Below are positions 1 through 6,833 of a stretch of DNA of 10,714 nucleotides, one piece after another. The notes beneath the pieces were generated by a model, which had not been told where the DNA came from, did no database searches, and worked only from the letters and a program-made list of their open reading frames with translations. How positions within the stretch are numbered: the stretch's first letter is position 1; each line of letters begins with the position of its first letter. This DNA is from Oscillospiraceae bacterium (lineage in GTDB: Bacteria; Bacillota; Clostridia; Oscillospirales; Ruminococcaceae), in contig JAFLUJ010000346.1 of the NCBI GenBank assembly GCA_022511485.1, positions 1-10,714 of the forward strand, read 5' to 3'. The position numbers and the translations under genes are program-made.

Positions 1-7
1 AGGGGGT

Positions 8-44
8 TCGGGGGATGACCCTTTTTCAAAAGGGTCTCCCCCGA
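8..44. repeat. GC-rich interrupted palindrome, REP-like
   Basis: The outer arms TCGGGGG (8-14) and CCCCCGA (38-44) pair perfectly. The inner arms ACCCTTT (18-24) and AAAGGGT (29-35) also pair, leaving a four-base loop and a small internal bulge. No T-run follows on either strand, so it is not a standard intrinsic terminator. It lies about 100 bp beyond the end of the leftward operon, where it could stop or protect that transcript. The shape suits a dispersed extragenic palindrome, but a single copy in this window cannot prove that. Bases 45-145 are AT-rich and I see no gene in them. Confidence 0.55.
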
Positions 45-145
45 TAGGAGCGCAGAAACAATATACTAAATTATGATCTGCTTTACTATTCATAATATAA
101 TACATCTATGAAACAATTCTGTGCAACATCCCCTCAGCGTTTACA

Positions 146-1468
146 TTATTCAGTTTCTTTATTTTTTTTCATATTCTCAGCAGCTGAGAAAAACGCATCT
201 ACGACCACCGGATCAAAATGTGTACCGGAGCCCTCCCTGATGATGGCATACGCTTTTTCAAGGGGCATGGCGTCTTTATAGCAGCGTTTGGAGGTCAGTG
301 CGTCAAAAACGTCAGCTACAGCCATGATCCTTGCACAAAGCGGGATCTCTTCTCCGCTTATGCCGTAGGGATAGCCTTTTCCATTCCATTTCTCATGATG
401 ATAGGCTGCCATTTCCACCGCCATGTTAAGATACTCCGACTCGCCAAGCTCTTCCTTTGCATGGATAAGCAGTTCCTTTCCTGCCGTGGTATGGGTCTTC
501 ATGATCTCAAATTCTTCGTCTGTCAGTTTTCCCGGCTTATTAAGGACGGCGTCCGGTATATGTATCTTTCCGATGTCGTGAAGCGGAGCTGCCACCACCA
601 TATCTCCCATATAGCTGTCAGTCAGAATATCACTGTATACGCCCTGCCTTTTAAGCTCCTTTGCAATGTCCTCCACATATTCCGCTGTGCGTCTGATGTG
701 TCCTCCGGTATTGTCGTCCCTGTTTTCGACCACCTCAGCCATAAATGTTATCATACCGGACTGCATATCAGAGACCTGTTCATGGTAAAAGGAGCGCTTA
801 TTGCCCTGTACGATCAGCACGATGATCGTGATCGTCATGATAAATGCCGCCATACTGCCGATACCGATAAATGACATGACTTCCGGTCCGTAAGAGCTGC
901 CAGCCGCCTGTTCATTTGCTCTGTCTCCCACGATCTGCATTATACTTGAATTGGAGAAGAACATCATCAGGATACCCACAAGCCAAAGCAGACACTTTTC
1001 TGATCCCCGCAGGCTTCTGCGCTTCATATTCTCATTGAACCAGATGCGCCACTTTCTCCCCTTTACACAGAACAAGATCAACAGTGCGAACAATATCCCG
1101 TAAACCATAAGCTGATATACCTGTGTTTCCTGCTCTGACAGAGAAAGCAGATATGGCGGTACAAGTATGATCGGGACCAAAAGTCCGTTGAGAATACCCA
1201 GAAGCGGTACCATCAGGAACAGTCCCCGAAGCCGGTGCTTTTTCCTGCCAAGACAGATATTCAGTCCGATCAGGACACCGGCTGCCATTATTGCTGCGTC
1301 TATTCCAAAAACAAAAAATGCGACGGCAATAATGAAAAAACTGATCCCGTAAAAAATACGCTGCTTCTTAGTTTCCATATCAGGCTCTAAGAATACATAC
1401 TTTTTTGATAAAAAACCGCTAAATGTAACTGCCGCTGTTTCCAATAAACAAATTAGCTCTGCTGCCAT
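146..1468 (-). CDS. Membrane-anchored HD-GYP domain protein (putative cyclic-di-GMP phosphodiesterase)
   Basis: This 440-residue protein has about 225 N-terminal residues dominated by six or seven hydrophobic helices, then a C-terminal HD-GYP domain. The metal and signature residues are present: the ENRDDNTGGH element, HDIGK at 297-301, the HH pair at 357-358 and GYP at 365-367 (family form usually DGxGYP, here NGKGYP). Known HD-GYP proteins hydrolyse cyclic-di-GMP, and the motifs suggest an active enzyme at the inner face of the membrane. The multi-helix N-terminus resembles sensor modules of AgrC/GHKL-type kinases (inference). I chose ATG 1468 because GGGGGAG lies at 1486-1480, 11 bases upstream. 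The open frame continues to a GTG at 1642, but that extension overlaps the permease gene in another frame and reads like its shadow. An ATG at 1555 with AGGAAG four bases upstream is a weaker alternative. The gene lies 125 bp after the permease gene on the same strand. No separate promoter is evident, so read-through from the export operon is likely. Confidence 0.85.
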   Translation of the reverse strand: MAAELICLLETAAVTFSGFLSKKYVFLEPDMETKKQRIFYGISFFIIAVAFFVFGIDAAIMAAGVLIGLNICLGRKKHRLRGLFLMVPLLGILNGLLVPIILVPPYLLSLSEQETQVYQLMVYGILFALLILFCVKGRKWRIWFNENMKRRSLRGSEKCLLWLVGILMMFFSNSSIMQIVGDRANEQAAGSSYGPEVMSFIGIGSMAAFIMTITIIVLIVQGNKRSFYHEQVSDMQSGMITFMAEVVENRDDNTGGHIRRTAEYVEDIAKELKRQGVYSDILTDSYMGDMVVAAPLHDIGKIHIPDAVLNKPGKLTDEEFEIMKTHTTAGKELLIHAKEELGESEYLNMAVEMAAYHHEKWNGKGYPYGISGEEIPLCARIMAVADVFDALTSKRCYKDAMPLEKAYAIIREGSGTHFDPVVVDAFFSAAENMKKNKETE

Positions 1469-1593
1469 CTCAATGCTTTCTCCCCCATTATTTTTTATGT
1501 TCAGGACAGGTCCGCAGACCGTGACCATCCCCCGGTTTGTTGTCACCACCGTCATAATTCTTCCTATGCGCATGATCATATGGGAACAGGTGC

Positions 1594-3903
1594 TTATTCC
1601 TTGATAAGAGAATATGCAGTGATCTTTTTGATAGGACGGCACAGAAGTACTCCAATAATTATATTTACTAACGTTAATATCATCGCCATGATAAGAAGCA
1701 TAAACAGGGGAATATCAAAATTATTTTTCATTGCACCGATAACACCGAATATGCCGTTAAACATAGCAGGGAGATAAGCAATGCCGATGACCGCGGAAAG
1801 CAGTGCTCCCAGCAGCACCACGGGAGTAATGCTGCCTACGGTCTGGATAATAAGCTGCGCACTTGTGAATCCCATCGCCTTGTAGATACCGAAATCTGTT
1901 TTCAGATCGGTGAGCATGGAGTTCATTATTACATATAGTATCAGCAGTACGATCAGGACTGTTATGATAAACAGCGCTGCTGCAACAATTGTTATCAGGG
2001 ATGAATACATCATCTGCATACTTTCCGTTTCCTTTGCAGCATTGCTGACGCTGACGGTATACTCGTCATATTCACCGTCCAGCTTGCTGACAAAGGAGTC
2101 GATATCTGCGCTGTCCTCCATATAAAGATTCATCGAATACAGGGGAACATCGGACAGATTTTCATATCCTGTTTCGGTGATCTCTGCGATAAGACCGTTA
2201 TTATTTATACTCTGGATATATCCTATAATTTTATACTCATAATCATTTCCGTTAAGGGACAGCCTGAATGTATCGCCTACCCCATAGTCAGCGGAAAATT
2301 CGCTGCCCACAGCAATTTCATCTGCTGCCTGCGGGTGACGTCCCTCATAGACAATATTATTTTCAAGGAGGGAAAAGTCCTCGCAGACGATAACGGGAAT
2401 ACTTCCGTCCGAGTATTCTGTCATTGAGATTCCGTAATTTACATGACGGACATTCTCTCTGTCAAGGATATTTTTCAGCTCGTCAAAATGCTCCTCATCC
2501 GACTGTACCCTTATATCGGGAAGCTCCTCAGAAAGAGTGGTGAGAAAATTATCCGGGCGGATATTTACATTATAAAGCAAAACTCCTGTAAATGTCAATA
2601 GTATCATCATAACAAATGTCACTGCAAACAGAAGGACGTTCCGTCCCATAGATACGCTTGATTGTTTGAGTATCAGATTGAATCCGATCGGACCGCCTGA
2701 AGTATCCAGAGGAAAATGATTTTTCACTGCCGGCTTTAATGGGTCGATCCCTCTTATAGCGTTGATAGGCTCGAGACGCTTTATTTTTTTCGCTGCCAGA
2801 ACGGTAAATAAAAATACTGCTGCAAGAATAGTTATTATGGAAATGCAGGCAGCGGAAATGTCAAACACGGGAGTATAGGAAAATCCGGACTGTACCGCAA
2901 GCACATACGCAACAACAGGTATCAGCACATAGGACGCTGCCACGCCTGATATAAGACCCGCACCGCATACTATAAGATATGGTATTACCTGACTGAACAT
3001 GAGCATCCTGCTTGTATAGCCTATTCCTTTTAACACTCCCATTTCGTTTATTTCTTCGTCAATGGTATTCTTTATCCTGAAACGGGCAAGGAAAATGCTG
3101 ACGATAAGCACCAGCAATGCAAATACCGCAAGGAGCAATACTATAGTATTGGATACCATAGTCCTGCTGCCTTTTGTAGTCTCACGGTCAAGGAATGTTA
3201 TTGTGGGGATATTTTTATCCTTAAGGACGCTGCTTGCATTTTTCTTCACTGTTGAGGTCGCAAAGCCATCATCTGCTTTTATCAGATACTCGGTAACGGA
3301 AGTAAAATTTTCATCCTCCGCCAGTGTGTCATAAGCCTCGTCAGAAAGATACCAGCCGACAAATCCTGTACCATAGTTGCCGTACTGCATTTCGTTTACC
3401 ACACCGCCGACTGTAAAGCTGTATTCCTTGCCATCAATGATGAAGCGTATGCTTTCACCGGGCTTATAACCGCCCAGCTCCGAAAGATACAGGGGGATAT
3501 ATGCTTTCATTTCATCAGACGTGTCGGTCTTATCGCTGACTGTATGCTTTGTCAGCTCCCGTTCGTCGTCAAGACGGTAGAAATATGTATTCATTGTAAA
3601 TTCGGAATCCTGAAACTCCTGCACAGCCACAGAAGCGAAAAGAGCCTCGTTTGATCTTACATTTGATACCCCTTTCATATTTAAAATATCATACGGAAGC
3701 TCATCGTAAGCTAAGGCAGACGGTACAGTCACGCTCAGATCAGCGGTATTCAGCTCATCAAACAATGAATCGTAAGCTGCTCCGGTCTGGAACAGAAGCA
3801 CAAGGGAGGTGTTCAGAATTACAGCGGTGATAAGCATAACAATACCGAAGGAAATAAACTGTCCCTTTGCTTTTTTAAGATTGTGGAGAATAAGATTTCC
3901 CAT
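1594..3903 (-). CDS. ABC transporter permease, two-repeat FtsX/MacB-like
   Basis: The 769 residues form two similar halves, each made of one membrane helix, a large extracellular domain and three membrane helices. Predicted helices are near 17-39, 251-273, 303-335 (possibly two), 352-371, 421-444, 637-660, 688-710 and 731-755. The extracellular domains span roughly 45-245 and 445-625. Two coupling-helix motifs follow the second helix of each half: INEMGVLKGIGY near 285-296 and KTDFGIYKAMGFT near 668-680. Both are typical of FtsX-type permeases. The fused double arrangement means one polypeptide may supply the whole membrane unit, with the ATPase binding twice. Such systems export or extract lipids, peptides or antibiotics, or transduce force; the substrate here cannot be read from sequence. 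The ATG comes one base after the ATPase stop codon, with AAGGAG 13 bases upstream, so the two genes are almost certainly co-translated. Confidence 0.9.
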   Translation of the reverse strand: MGNLILHNLKKAKGQFISFGIVMLITAVILNTSLVLLFQTGAAYDSLFDELNTADLSVTVPSALAYDELPYDILNMKGVSNVRSNEALFASVAVQEFQDSEFTMNTYFYRLDDERELTKHTVSDKTDTSDEMKAYIPLYLSELGGYKPGESIRFIIDGKEYSFTVGGVVNEMQYGNYGTGFVGWYLSDEAYDTLAEDENFTSVTEYLIKADDGFATSTVKKNASSVLKDKNIPTITFLDRETTKGSRTMVSNTIVLLLAVFALLVLIVSIFLARFRIKNTIDEEINEMGVLKGIGYTSRMLMFSQVIPYLIVCGAGLISGVAASYVLIPVVAYVLAVQSGFSYTPVFDISAACISIITILAAVFLFTVLAAKKIKRLEPINAIRGIDPLKPAVKNHFPLDTSGGPIGFNLILKQSSVSMGRNVLLFAVTFVMMILLTFTGVLLYNVNIRPDNFLTTLSEELPDIRVQSDEEHFDELKNILDRENVRHVNYGISMTEYSDGSIPVIVCEDFSLLENNIVYEGRHPQAADEIAVGSEFSADYGVGDTFRLSLNGNDYEYKIIGYIQSINNNGLIAEITETGYENLSDVPLYSMNLYMEDSADIDSFVSKLDGEYDEYTVSVSNAAKETESMQMMYSSLITIVAAALFIITVLIVLLILYVIMNSMLTDLKTDFGIYKAMGFTSAQLIIQTVGSITPVVLLGALLSAVIGIAYLPAMFNGIFGVIGAMKNNFDIPLFMLLIMAMILTLVNIIIGVLLCRPIKKITAYSLIKE

Positions 3904-3904
3904 A

Positions 3905-4678
3905 TTACCACCCCATCTCCTTCAGAAAATCTTCAAGCTTCTTTGTACGGTCAGCATTGTTTGCAGTATATGTCCCCAGATCACAGTCTCCGAAGATAGT
4001 ACCGTCCTTGATATACACTACTCTGTTGCCCCGAAGCGCGGATTTCTTATCATGAGTTACCATGATGATGCTTTGTCCGGCAGCGTTGAGCTTTGAAAAA
4101 ACATCCAGCACCGCGTCGGAGTTGTTGGAGTTCAGCGCGCCCGTTGGTTCGTCGGCAAAAATAGCGGATGGCTGATTGACAGCCGCTCTTACGATACCTG
4201 CCCTCTGAGCCTCACCGCCTGAAATAAGGGACGGAAGCTTCTTTCTCGTAGCGGGAGGTATATTCACCATATCGAAAAGCTTGTTTGCCCGCTCCACAAT
4301 ATCGGCTTTGTTTTTGCTTGTAAGACTTCCAGCAGTTATAACATTGTCGATCAGATTCATTTTGTCAATAAGATATATCTGCTGAAAAACAAATCCGCAG
4401 TTTTTTCTTCTGAACACTGCAAGCTCGTCACTGTTCATTTTTGTGATCTCGCTTCCGCAAAAAGAAATAGTGCCGGCGTTGGGAGTATCCATACCCGAAA
4501 GTGAATACATCAGCGTTGATTTTCCGGCGCCGGACGCTCCCATTATTACAGTGAAATCTCCCTTATAAATATCAATGTCGAAATCAGAATAAATGACCTG
4601 CTCACTGTCACCAGAACCAAAGACCTTTTTCAGATGCTTTGCAGAAATAATGACCTCTTTTTCCATAAATATGACCAT
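3905..4678 (-). CDS. ABC transporter ATP-binding protein, MacB/LolD-like
   Basis: This 257-residue cytoplasmic ATPase powers the adjacent FtsX-type permease. Visible motifs are Walker A GASGAGKST (47-55), the Q-loop glutamine at 99, the signature ISGGEAQ (152-158), Walker B AIFADEP (172-178) and the switch histidine at 209. The signature carries Glu where the usual LSGGQ has Gln, a common variant in this class. The THD and ADEPTGAL stretches place it with MacB/LolD/FtsE-type ATPases. Two ATGs are possible: 4678 and, four codons later, 4666 (MEKEV). Neither has a normally spaced ribosome site. AGGAGG at 4706-4701 is 22 bases from ATG 4678, and that gap is filled by a perfect hairpin described separately. 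The tetR stop codon is eight bases upstream, so translation is probably coupled to tetR. Confidence 0.92.
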   Translation of the reverse strand: MVIFMEKEVIISAKHLKKVFGSGDSEQVIYSDFDIDIYKGDFTVIMGASGAGKSTLMYSLSGMDTPNAGTISFCGSEITKMNSDELAVFRRKNCGFVFQQIYLIDKMNLIDNVITAGSLTSKNKADIVERANKLFDMVNIPPATRKKLPSLISGGEAQRAGIVRAAVNQPSAIFADEPTGALNSNNSDAVLDVFSKLNAAGQSIIMVTHDKKSALRGNRVVYIKDGTIFGDCDLGTYTANNADRTKKLEDFLKEMGW

Positions 4679-4697
4679 TTTCCCATCAGGGAAAATG
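4676..4697 (-). promoter_or_regulatory. Hairpin joining the tetR stop codon and the ATPase start codon
   Basis: In the mRNA sense (minus strand) the arms CATTTTCCC (4697-4689) and GGGAAAATG (4684-4676) form a perfect 9-bp stem with loop TGAT. The first three bases of the loop are the TGA stop of tetR, and the last three bases of the 3' arm are the ATG of the ATPase gene. AGGAGG lies just upstream at 4706-4701. If folded, the stem hides the start codon. If partly folded, it would shorten the 22-base distance from AGGAGG to ATG to a usable spacing. A ribosome finishing tetR would open the stem. This suggests translational coupling (inference). A DNA-level operator role is the alternative. Confidence 0.6.
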
Positions 4698-5315
4698 TGT
4701 CCTCCTTTCTATATCATTCTGATCTATTAACTGTCGGATAAATCCAAGCGTGCCTGATGGAGCACCCAGTGTTTTTTCCACCATGTCAATAAAAACTTCA
4801 ACCTCTCCATAGGAAAAATTCCCGTTGTCGAACAGATGCTGGCTCACTATCAGGATCATTCTGACCCGTTCTTTGACATGGTCACAGGTAAACATCCCCT
4901 GTGCGATCCCTTGCTCCACCACATCTGCCAGAAGCGGAACTGCTTCTTCAACGATCTTTCTGCCGATCTTTTCGTGCATGATGATATTTTCCCTCTGATT
5001 CAATGCATCGGCAATATTGCTTTCACCCTGTTCCGGACGAAGGGATACGACAATTCCCGCCAGCTTCTGAGGGACAGGCATCGGTGCAGACACAACCTCT
5101 TTTGCACGACCGACTTCATCTTCTATCATCATATTGATGACCTCTTCCAGAAGAGCTTCCTTGCTTGGGAAATGATAATAGTATGTTCCCTTTGCAATAT
5201 GGGCTTCCGCAATAATTTCATCTATGCTTGTTTCCTCATATCCCTTCTGAATAAACATCTGATATGCTATCTTCAAAAGCTCCTGCTTTCGCTTTTCGCC
5301 CTTTTCTCCTTTCAT
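4686..5315 (-). CDS. TetR/AcrR-family transcriptional regulator
   Basis: This 209-residue protein has an N-terminal TetR helix-turn-helix at about residues 8-55. The classic end of the recognition helix is visible as KGTYYYHFPSKEAL (42-55), preceded by SIDEIIAEAHI. The remaining 150 or so residues are helical and should form the ligand-binding and dimer domain; its effector is unknown. I chose ATG 5315 because GGGAGG (5326-5321) lies five bases upstream. A longer frame starting at GTG 5348 would begin inside a strong hairpin and adds an unlikely RCCLKLWEVK leader. It is the first gene of the export operon, and two palindromic sites bracket its promoter, so negative autoregulation of itself and the downstream transporter is the likely mode. 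Confidence 0.93.
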   Translation of the reverse strand: MKGEKGEKRKQELLKIAYQMFIQKGYEETSIDEIIAEAHIAKGTYYYHFPSKEALLEEVINMMIEDEVGRAKEVVSAPMPVPQKLAGIVVSLRPEQGESNIADALNQRENIIMHEKIGRKIVEEAVPLLADVVEQGIAQGMFTCDHVKERVRMILIVSQHLFDNGNFSYGEVEVFIDMVEKTLGAPSGTLGFIRQLIDQNDIERRTHFP

Positions 5316-5334
5316 TTTGACCTCCCACAGCTTC

Positions 5335-5369
5335 AGGCAACACCGCACAATAGCTGTGCGGTGTTGCCT
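5335..5369 (-). repeat. 15-bp perfect hairpin in the tetR leader
   Basis: The arms AGGCAACACCGCACA (5335-5349) and TGTGCGGTGTTGCCT (5355-5369) are perfect reverse complements around a five-base loop. It lies between the predicted transcription start (near 5397) and the tetR ribosome site (5326-5321), with its base eight nucleotides from GGGAGG. Read on the minus strand no T-run follows. On the plus strand only CTTTATT follows, so it is a weak terminator at best. Possible roles are 5' mRNA stabilisation, tuning of tetR translation, or a dispersed repeat that inserted here. The sequence alone does not decide between them. Confidence 0.65.
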
Positions 5370-5374
5370 TTATT

Positions 5375-5391
5375 ACCGACTAATAGTCGGT
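5375..5391. promoter_or_regulatory. Putative TetR operator, promoter-proximal copy
   Basis: This 17-bp palindrome has arms ACCGACTA and TAGTCGGT around one central base. It starts a few bases after the predicted tetR transcription start and would block transcription when occupied. A second copy with the same ACCGACT/AGTCGGT core lies at 5437-5459. Paired near-identical palindromes next to an autoregulated tetR gene are the usual sign of TetR operators, and the arm sequence matches the general look of TetR-family sites in Firmicutes. Binding by this particular protein is inferred. Confidence 0.8.
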
Positions 5392-5403
5392 TTTTATGTT
5401 CTG

Positions 5404-5432
5404 ATTATATCACATCAGAAATTCCTTGTCAA
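5404..5432 (-). promoter_or_regulatory. Consensus sigma-A promoter for the tetR-ABC operon
   Basis: On the minus strand, TTGACA (5432-5427) and TATAAT (5409-5404) both match the consensus exactly and are separated by 17 bp. Transcription should start near 5397, giving a leader of about 80 nucleotides before the tetR ATG. Such a strong promoter is expected to be held down by a repressor, which fits the palindromes on both sides (four bp upstream of the -35 and just past the start site). Confidence 0.88.
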
Positions 5433-5436
5433 GAAG

Positions 5437-5459
5437 AAAACCGACTAAAAGTCGGTTTT
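5437..5459. promoter_or_regulatory. Putative TetR operator, upstream copy
   Basis: Ten-base arms AAAACCGACT (5437-5446) and AGTCGGTTTT (5450-5459) flank a three-base AAA centre. The core equals the copy at 5375-5391 except for one base. Its edge is four bp upstream of the -35 box. The two centres are 65 bp apart, about six helical turns, which would allow two dimers on one face or looping across the promoter (inference). Confidence 0.8.
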
Positions 5460-5490
5460 AAAAATTTTTGTGTGATCCACCAAAAATAAT

Positions 5491-5517
5491 TGTTCATAAA
5501 AGGTTTTTTTATGAACA
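5491..5517. repeat. AT-rich 11-bp inverted repeat in the intergenic region
   Basis: The arms TGTTCATAAAA (5491-5501) and TTTTATGAACA (5507-5517) are perfect reverse complements around the loop GGTTT. It sits in the 230-bp gap between the tetR promoter and the rightward promoter at 5621-5649. The stem is AT-rich and no clean T-run follows on either strand, so it is a poor terminator. It could be an operator for an unknown regulator or a transcript-end structure. Apart from this repeat and the rightward promoter, I see nothing else in 5461-5689. Confidence 0.5.
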
Positions 5518-5620
5518 TCAAACAAAAGCCAGATCAATGAGACTTTCCAGCCGGCTGCGTCTCCGCTGTGAAGAAAATGTGTTGAAATACCAAAAAAATT
5601 ATAATATTTTTTTAAAACCC

Positions 5621-5649
5621 TCGCCAAACAGAAAAAAATGTGGTATAAT
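5621..5649 (+). promoter_or_regulatory. Extended -10 promoter for the rightward gene set
   Basis: TATAAT (5644-5649) is preceded by TGG, giving an extended -10 TGN element. The -35 candidate TCGCCA (5621-5626) matches TTGACA at four of six positions with 17-bp spacing. Transcription should begin near 5656, leaving a leader of about 35 nucleotides. AAGGAG at 5675-5680 then precedes the ATG at 5690 by nine bases. No other convincing rightward promoter was found before 10418, so it may serve all five genes. Confidence 0.75.
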
Positions 5650-5689
5650 ATTTTGAGTACCTTCATTTTGTTTTAAGGAGACCATAATA

Positions 5690-6826
5690 ATGACAGACAG
5701 CTTTATAAATACTTTAAAGCAGCTTTATATAAATGCATCAGTGCCTGTTGTGATCGCCGGAAAGGATCTGGGTATCCTGTGGAGAAACACCCTTTCGGAG
5801 CTGTCCCCCGGCATCCCGGAGGAAGAAGTGCTCCGGGAACATCTGAGCAGAAGCCGCCCTTCCGGACTTATCCGCAAGACCTCCGGAGGCGTCGTTTACT
5901 GCTTTAACGTGTTTCAGGCCGAAGATCCTTCCGATAAAAATAATATATACTATATTATAGAGACAGTTGATACGGAAAAACATACAGTCTCCATTGATAA
6001 TCCTGATGTGCGGGATTTTGTCACATACCTGTGTTCAAAAATAAGGCTGGCTCTGGAAAATATCACCCGGACTGCCGATGAGCTTTTTGACGCTGTGTCT
6101 GTGGGAGACATCAACGGGGAAAAAATTACCGGCGGTCTTAACCTGATAGACAGAAGTATCATGTCCGTGGCAAAGGAAGTTATACAGCCGGAGCAGCTTT
6201 ATCATCTGCTGGATAAGGACGGCAAAACAGCTACGCTTTCTATGGACAGTGAGCTCCGGAATATCATCGGAGAGGTAAAAAGCTTTTTCGGAAACTCCGT
6301 AAGCGTCAGCGGAGACTGTCCCAAGCATATTTTTTTCCGCATGAACAGGATCATCTTTGAAACGGTCATTGCAGAAATGACGGCGGAATGCTGCGGCTCG
6401 GAGCTTTTCCCTGATATGCTGGTATATGCGGTAAAAAGGACTGACGCCAATCGTGCCGAGATCTCGGTAAGATCCGTAAATACAAGCGGAAATCCAAATA
6501 CGGCTTATGATTTTTCTCCCAGAGAGGCGGACATCAGAGGTGTAAACCGACACGTATTTTTCGATCATGTGTGCAGTGTGCTTGCTGAACAGAACGGAGC
6601 AGTATTCAATCGTTCTGTGCTTCCGGACGGTATACTATATAAAATGGAGCTGGATGTTCTCCCAAAAGGTTCGGCCGTTATTGCAATGACCTCCGCCGAT
6701 TATTTTTCGGAAGAAGTACAGCGCTTCGGCGTGATCGCTATGTCACTGGCAGATTTCTATCACACTGAAAGATACCATTATATAGATCCGTCAAGAATAG
6801 ATAATAATTGTTCGGACAAGGAATAA
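5690..6826 (+). CDS. Soluble protein resembling a degenerate histidine kinase (PAS-like, helical, ATPase-like)
   Basis: I do not recognise this 378-residue protein as a named family. There is no signal peptide or membrane helix. Three regions can be seen. Residues about 8-95 look PAS-like (ending in an FNVFQAED strand and an IYYIIETVD strand). Residues about 105-175 are two helices placed like the dimerisation and phosphoacceptor domain of sensor kinases. Residues about 185-325 have the order of strands and helices of a GHKL ATPase domain. The usual catalytic features are missing: no His in an HExR/HELR-like context in the first helix, no clear N-box Asn in the FETVIAEMTAECC helix, and no DxGxG. 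It could be a pseudokinase, a phosphotransfer-like scaffold or a PAS-based sensor. The lipoprotein gene starts seven bases after the stop, so the two products may work together. The ATG with AAGGAG nine bases upstream is well supported; the function is not. Confidence 0.8.
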   Translation: MTDSFINTLKQLYINASVPVVIAGKDLGILWRNTLSELSPGIPEEEVLREHLSRSRPSGLIRKTSGGVVYCFNVFQAEDPSDKNNIYYIIETVDTEKHTVSIDNPDVRDFVTYLCSKIRLALENITRTADELFDAVSVGDINGEKITGGLNLIDRSIMSVAKEVIQPEQLYHLLDKDGKTATLSMDSELRNIIGEVKSFFGNSVSVSGDCPKHIFFRMNRIIFETVIAEMTAECCGSELFPDMLVYAVKRTDANRAEISVRSVNTSGNPNTAYDFSPREADIRGVNRHVFFDHVCSVLAEQNGAVFNRSVLPDGILYKMELDVLPKGSAVIAMTSADYFSEEVQRFGVIAMSLADFYHTERYHYIDPSRIDNNCSDKE

Positions 6827-6833
6827 AGAAAGG

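Noticed and set aside
96..101. TATAAT near the left edge on the plus strand
   Set aside because: There is no -35 at proper spacing and no plus-strand gene follows; likely chance in AT-rich DNA.
218..874. Open frame on the plus strand opposite the HD-GYP gene
   Set aside because: It is antisense to clear HD-GYP motifs and has no ribosome site or recognisable domain.
1469..1642. Upstream extension of the HD-GYP frame to GTG 1642
   Set aside because: It overlaps the permease 3' end in another frame, lacks a ribosome site and adds a non-hydrophobic leader; ATG 1468 has GGGGGAG.
5316..5348. Longer tetR start at GTG 5348
   Set aside because: It would start inside the 15-bp hairpin with no ribosome site, while ATG 5315 has GGGAGG five bases upstream.
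4836..5489. Open frame on the plus strand opposite tetR
   Set aside because: It mirrors the tetR gene and runs through its promoter and operators; the tetR reading has family motifs.
5582..5605. TTGAAA and TATAAT as a second rightward promoter
   Set aside because: The spacing is only 12 bp; the extended -10 promoter at 5621-5649 is better.
5445..5666. Short minus-strand frame covering the intergenic region
   Set aside because: Low-complexity AT-rich translation without a ribosome site; it overlaps both promoter regions.
6035..6568. Open frame on the minus strand inside the kinase-like gene
   Set aside because: It has no ribosome site or domain and lies wholly within a better supported gene.
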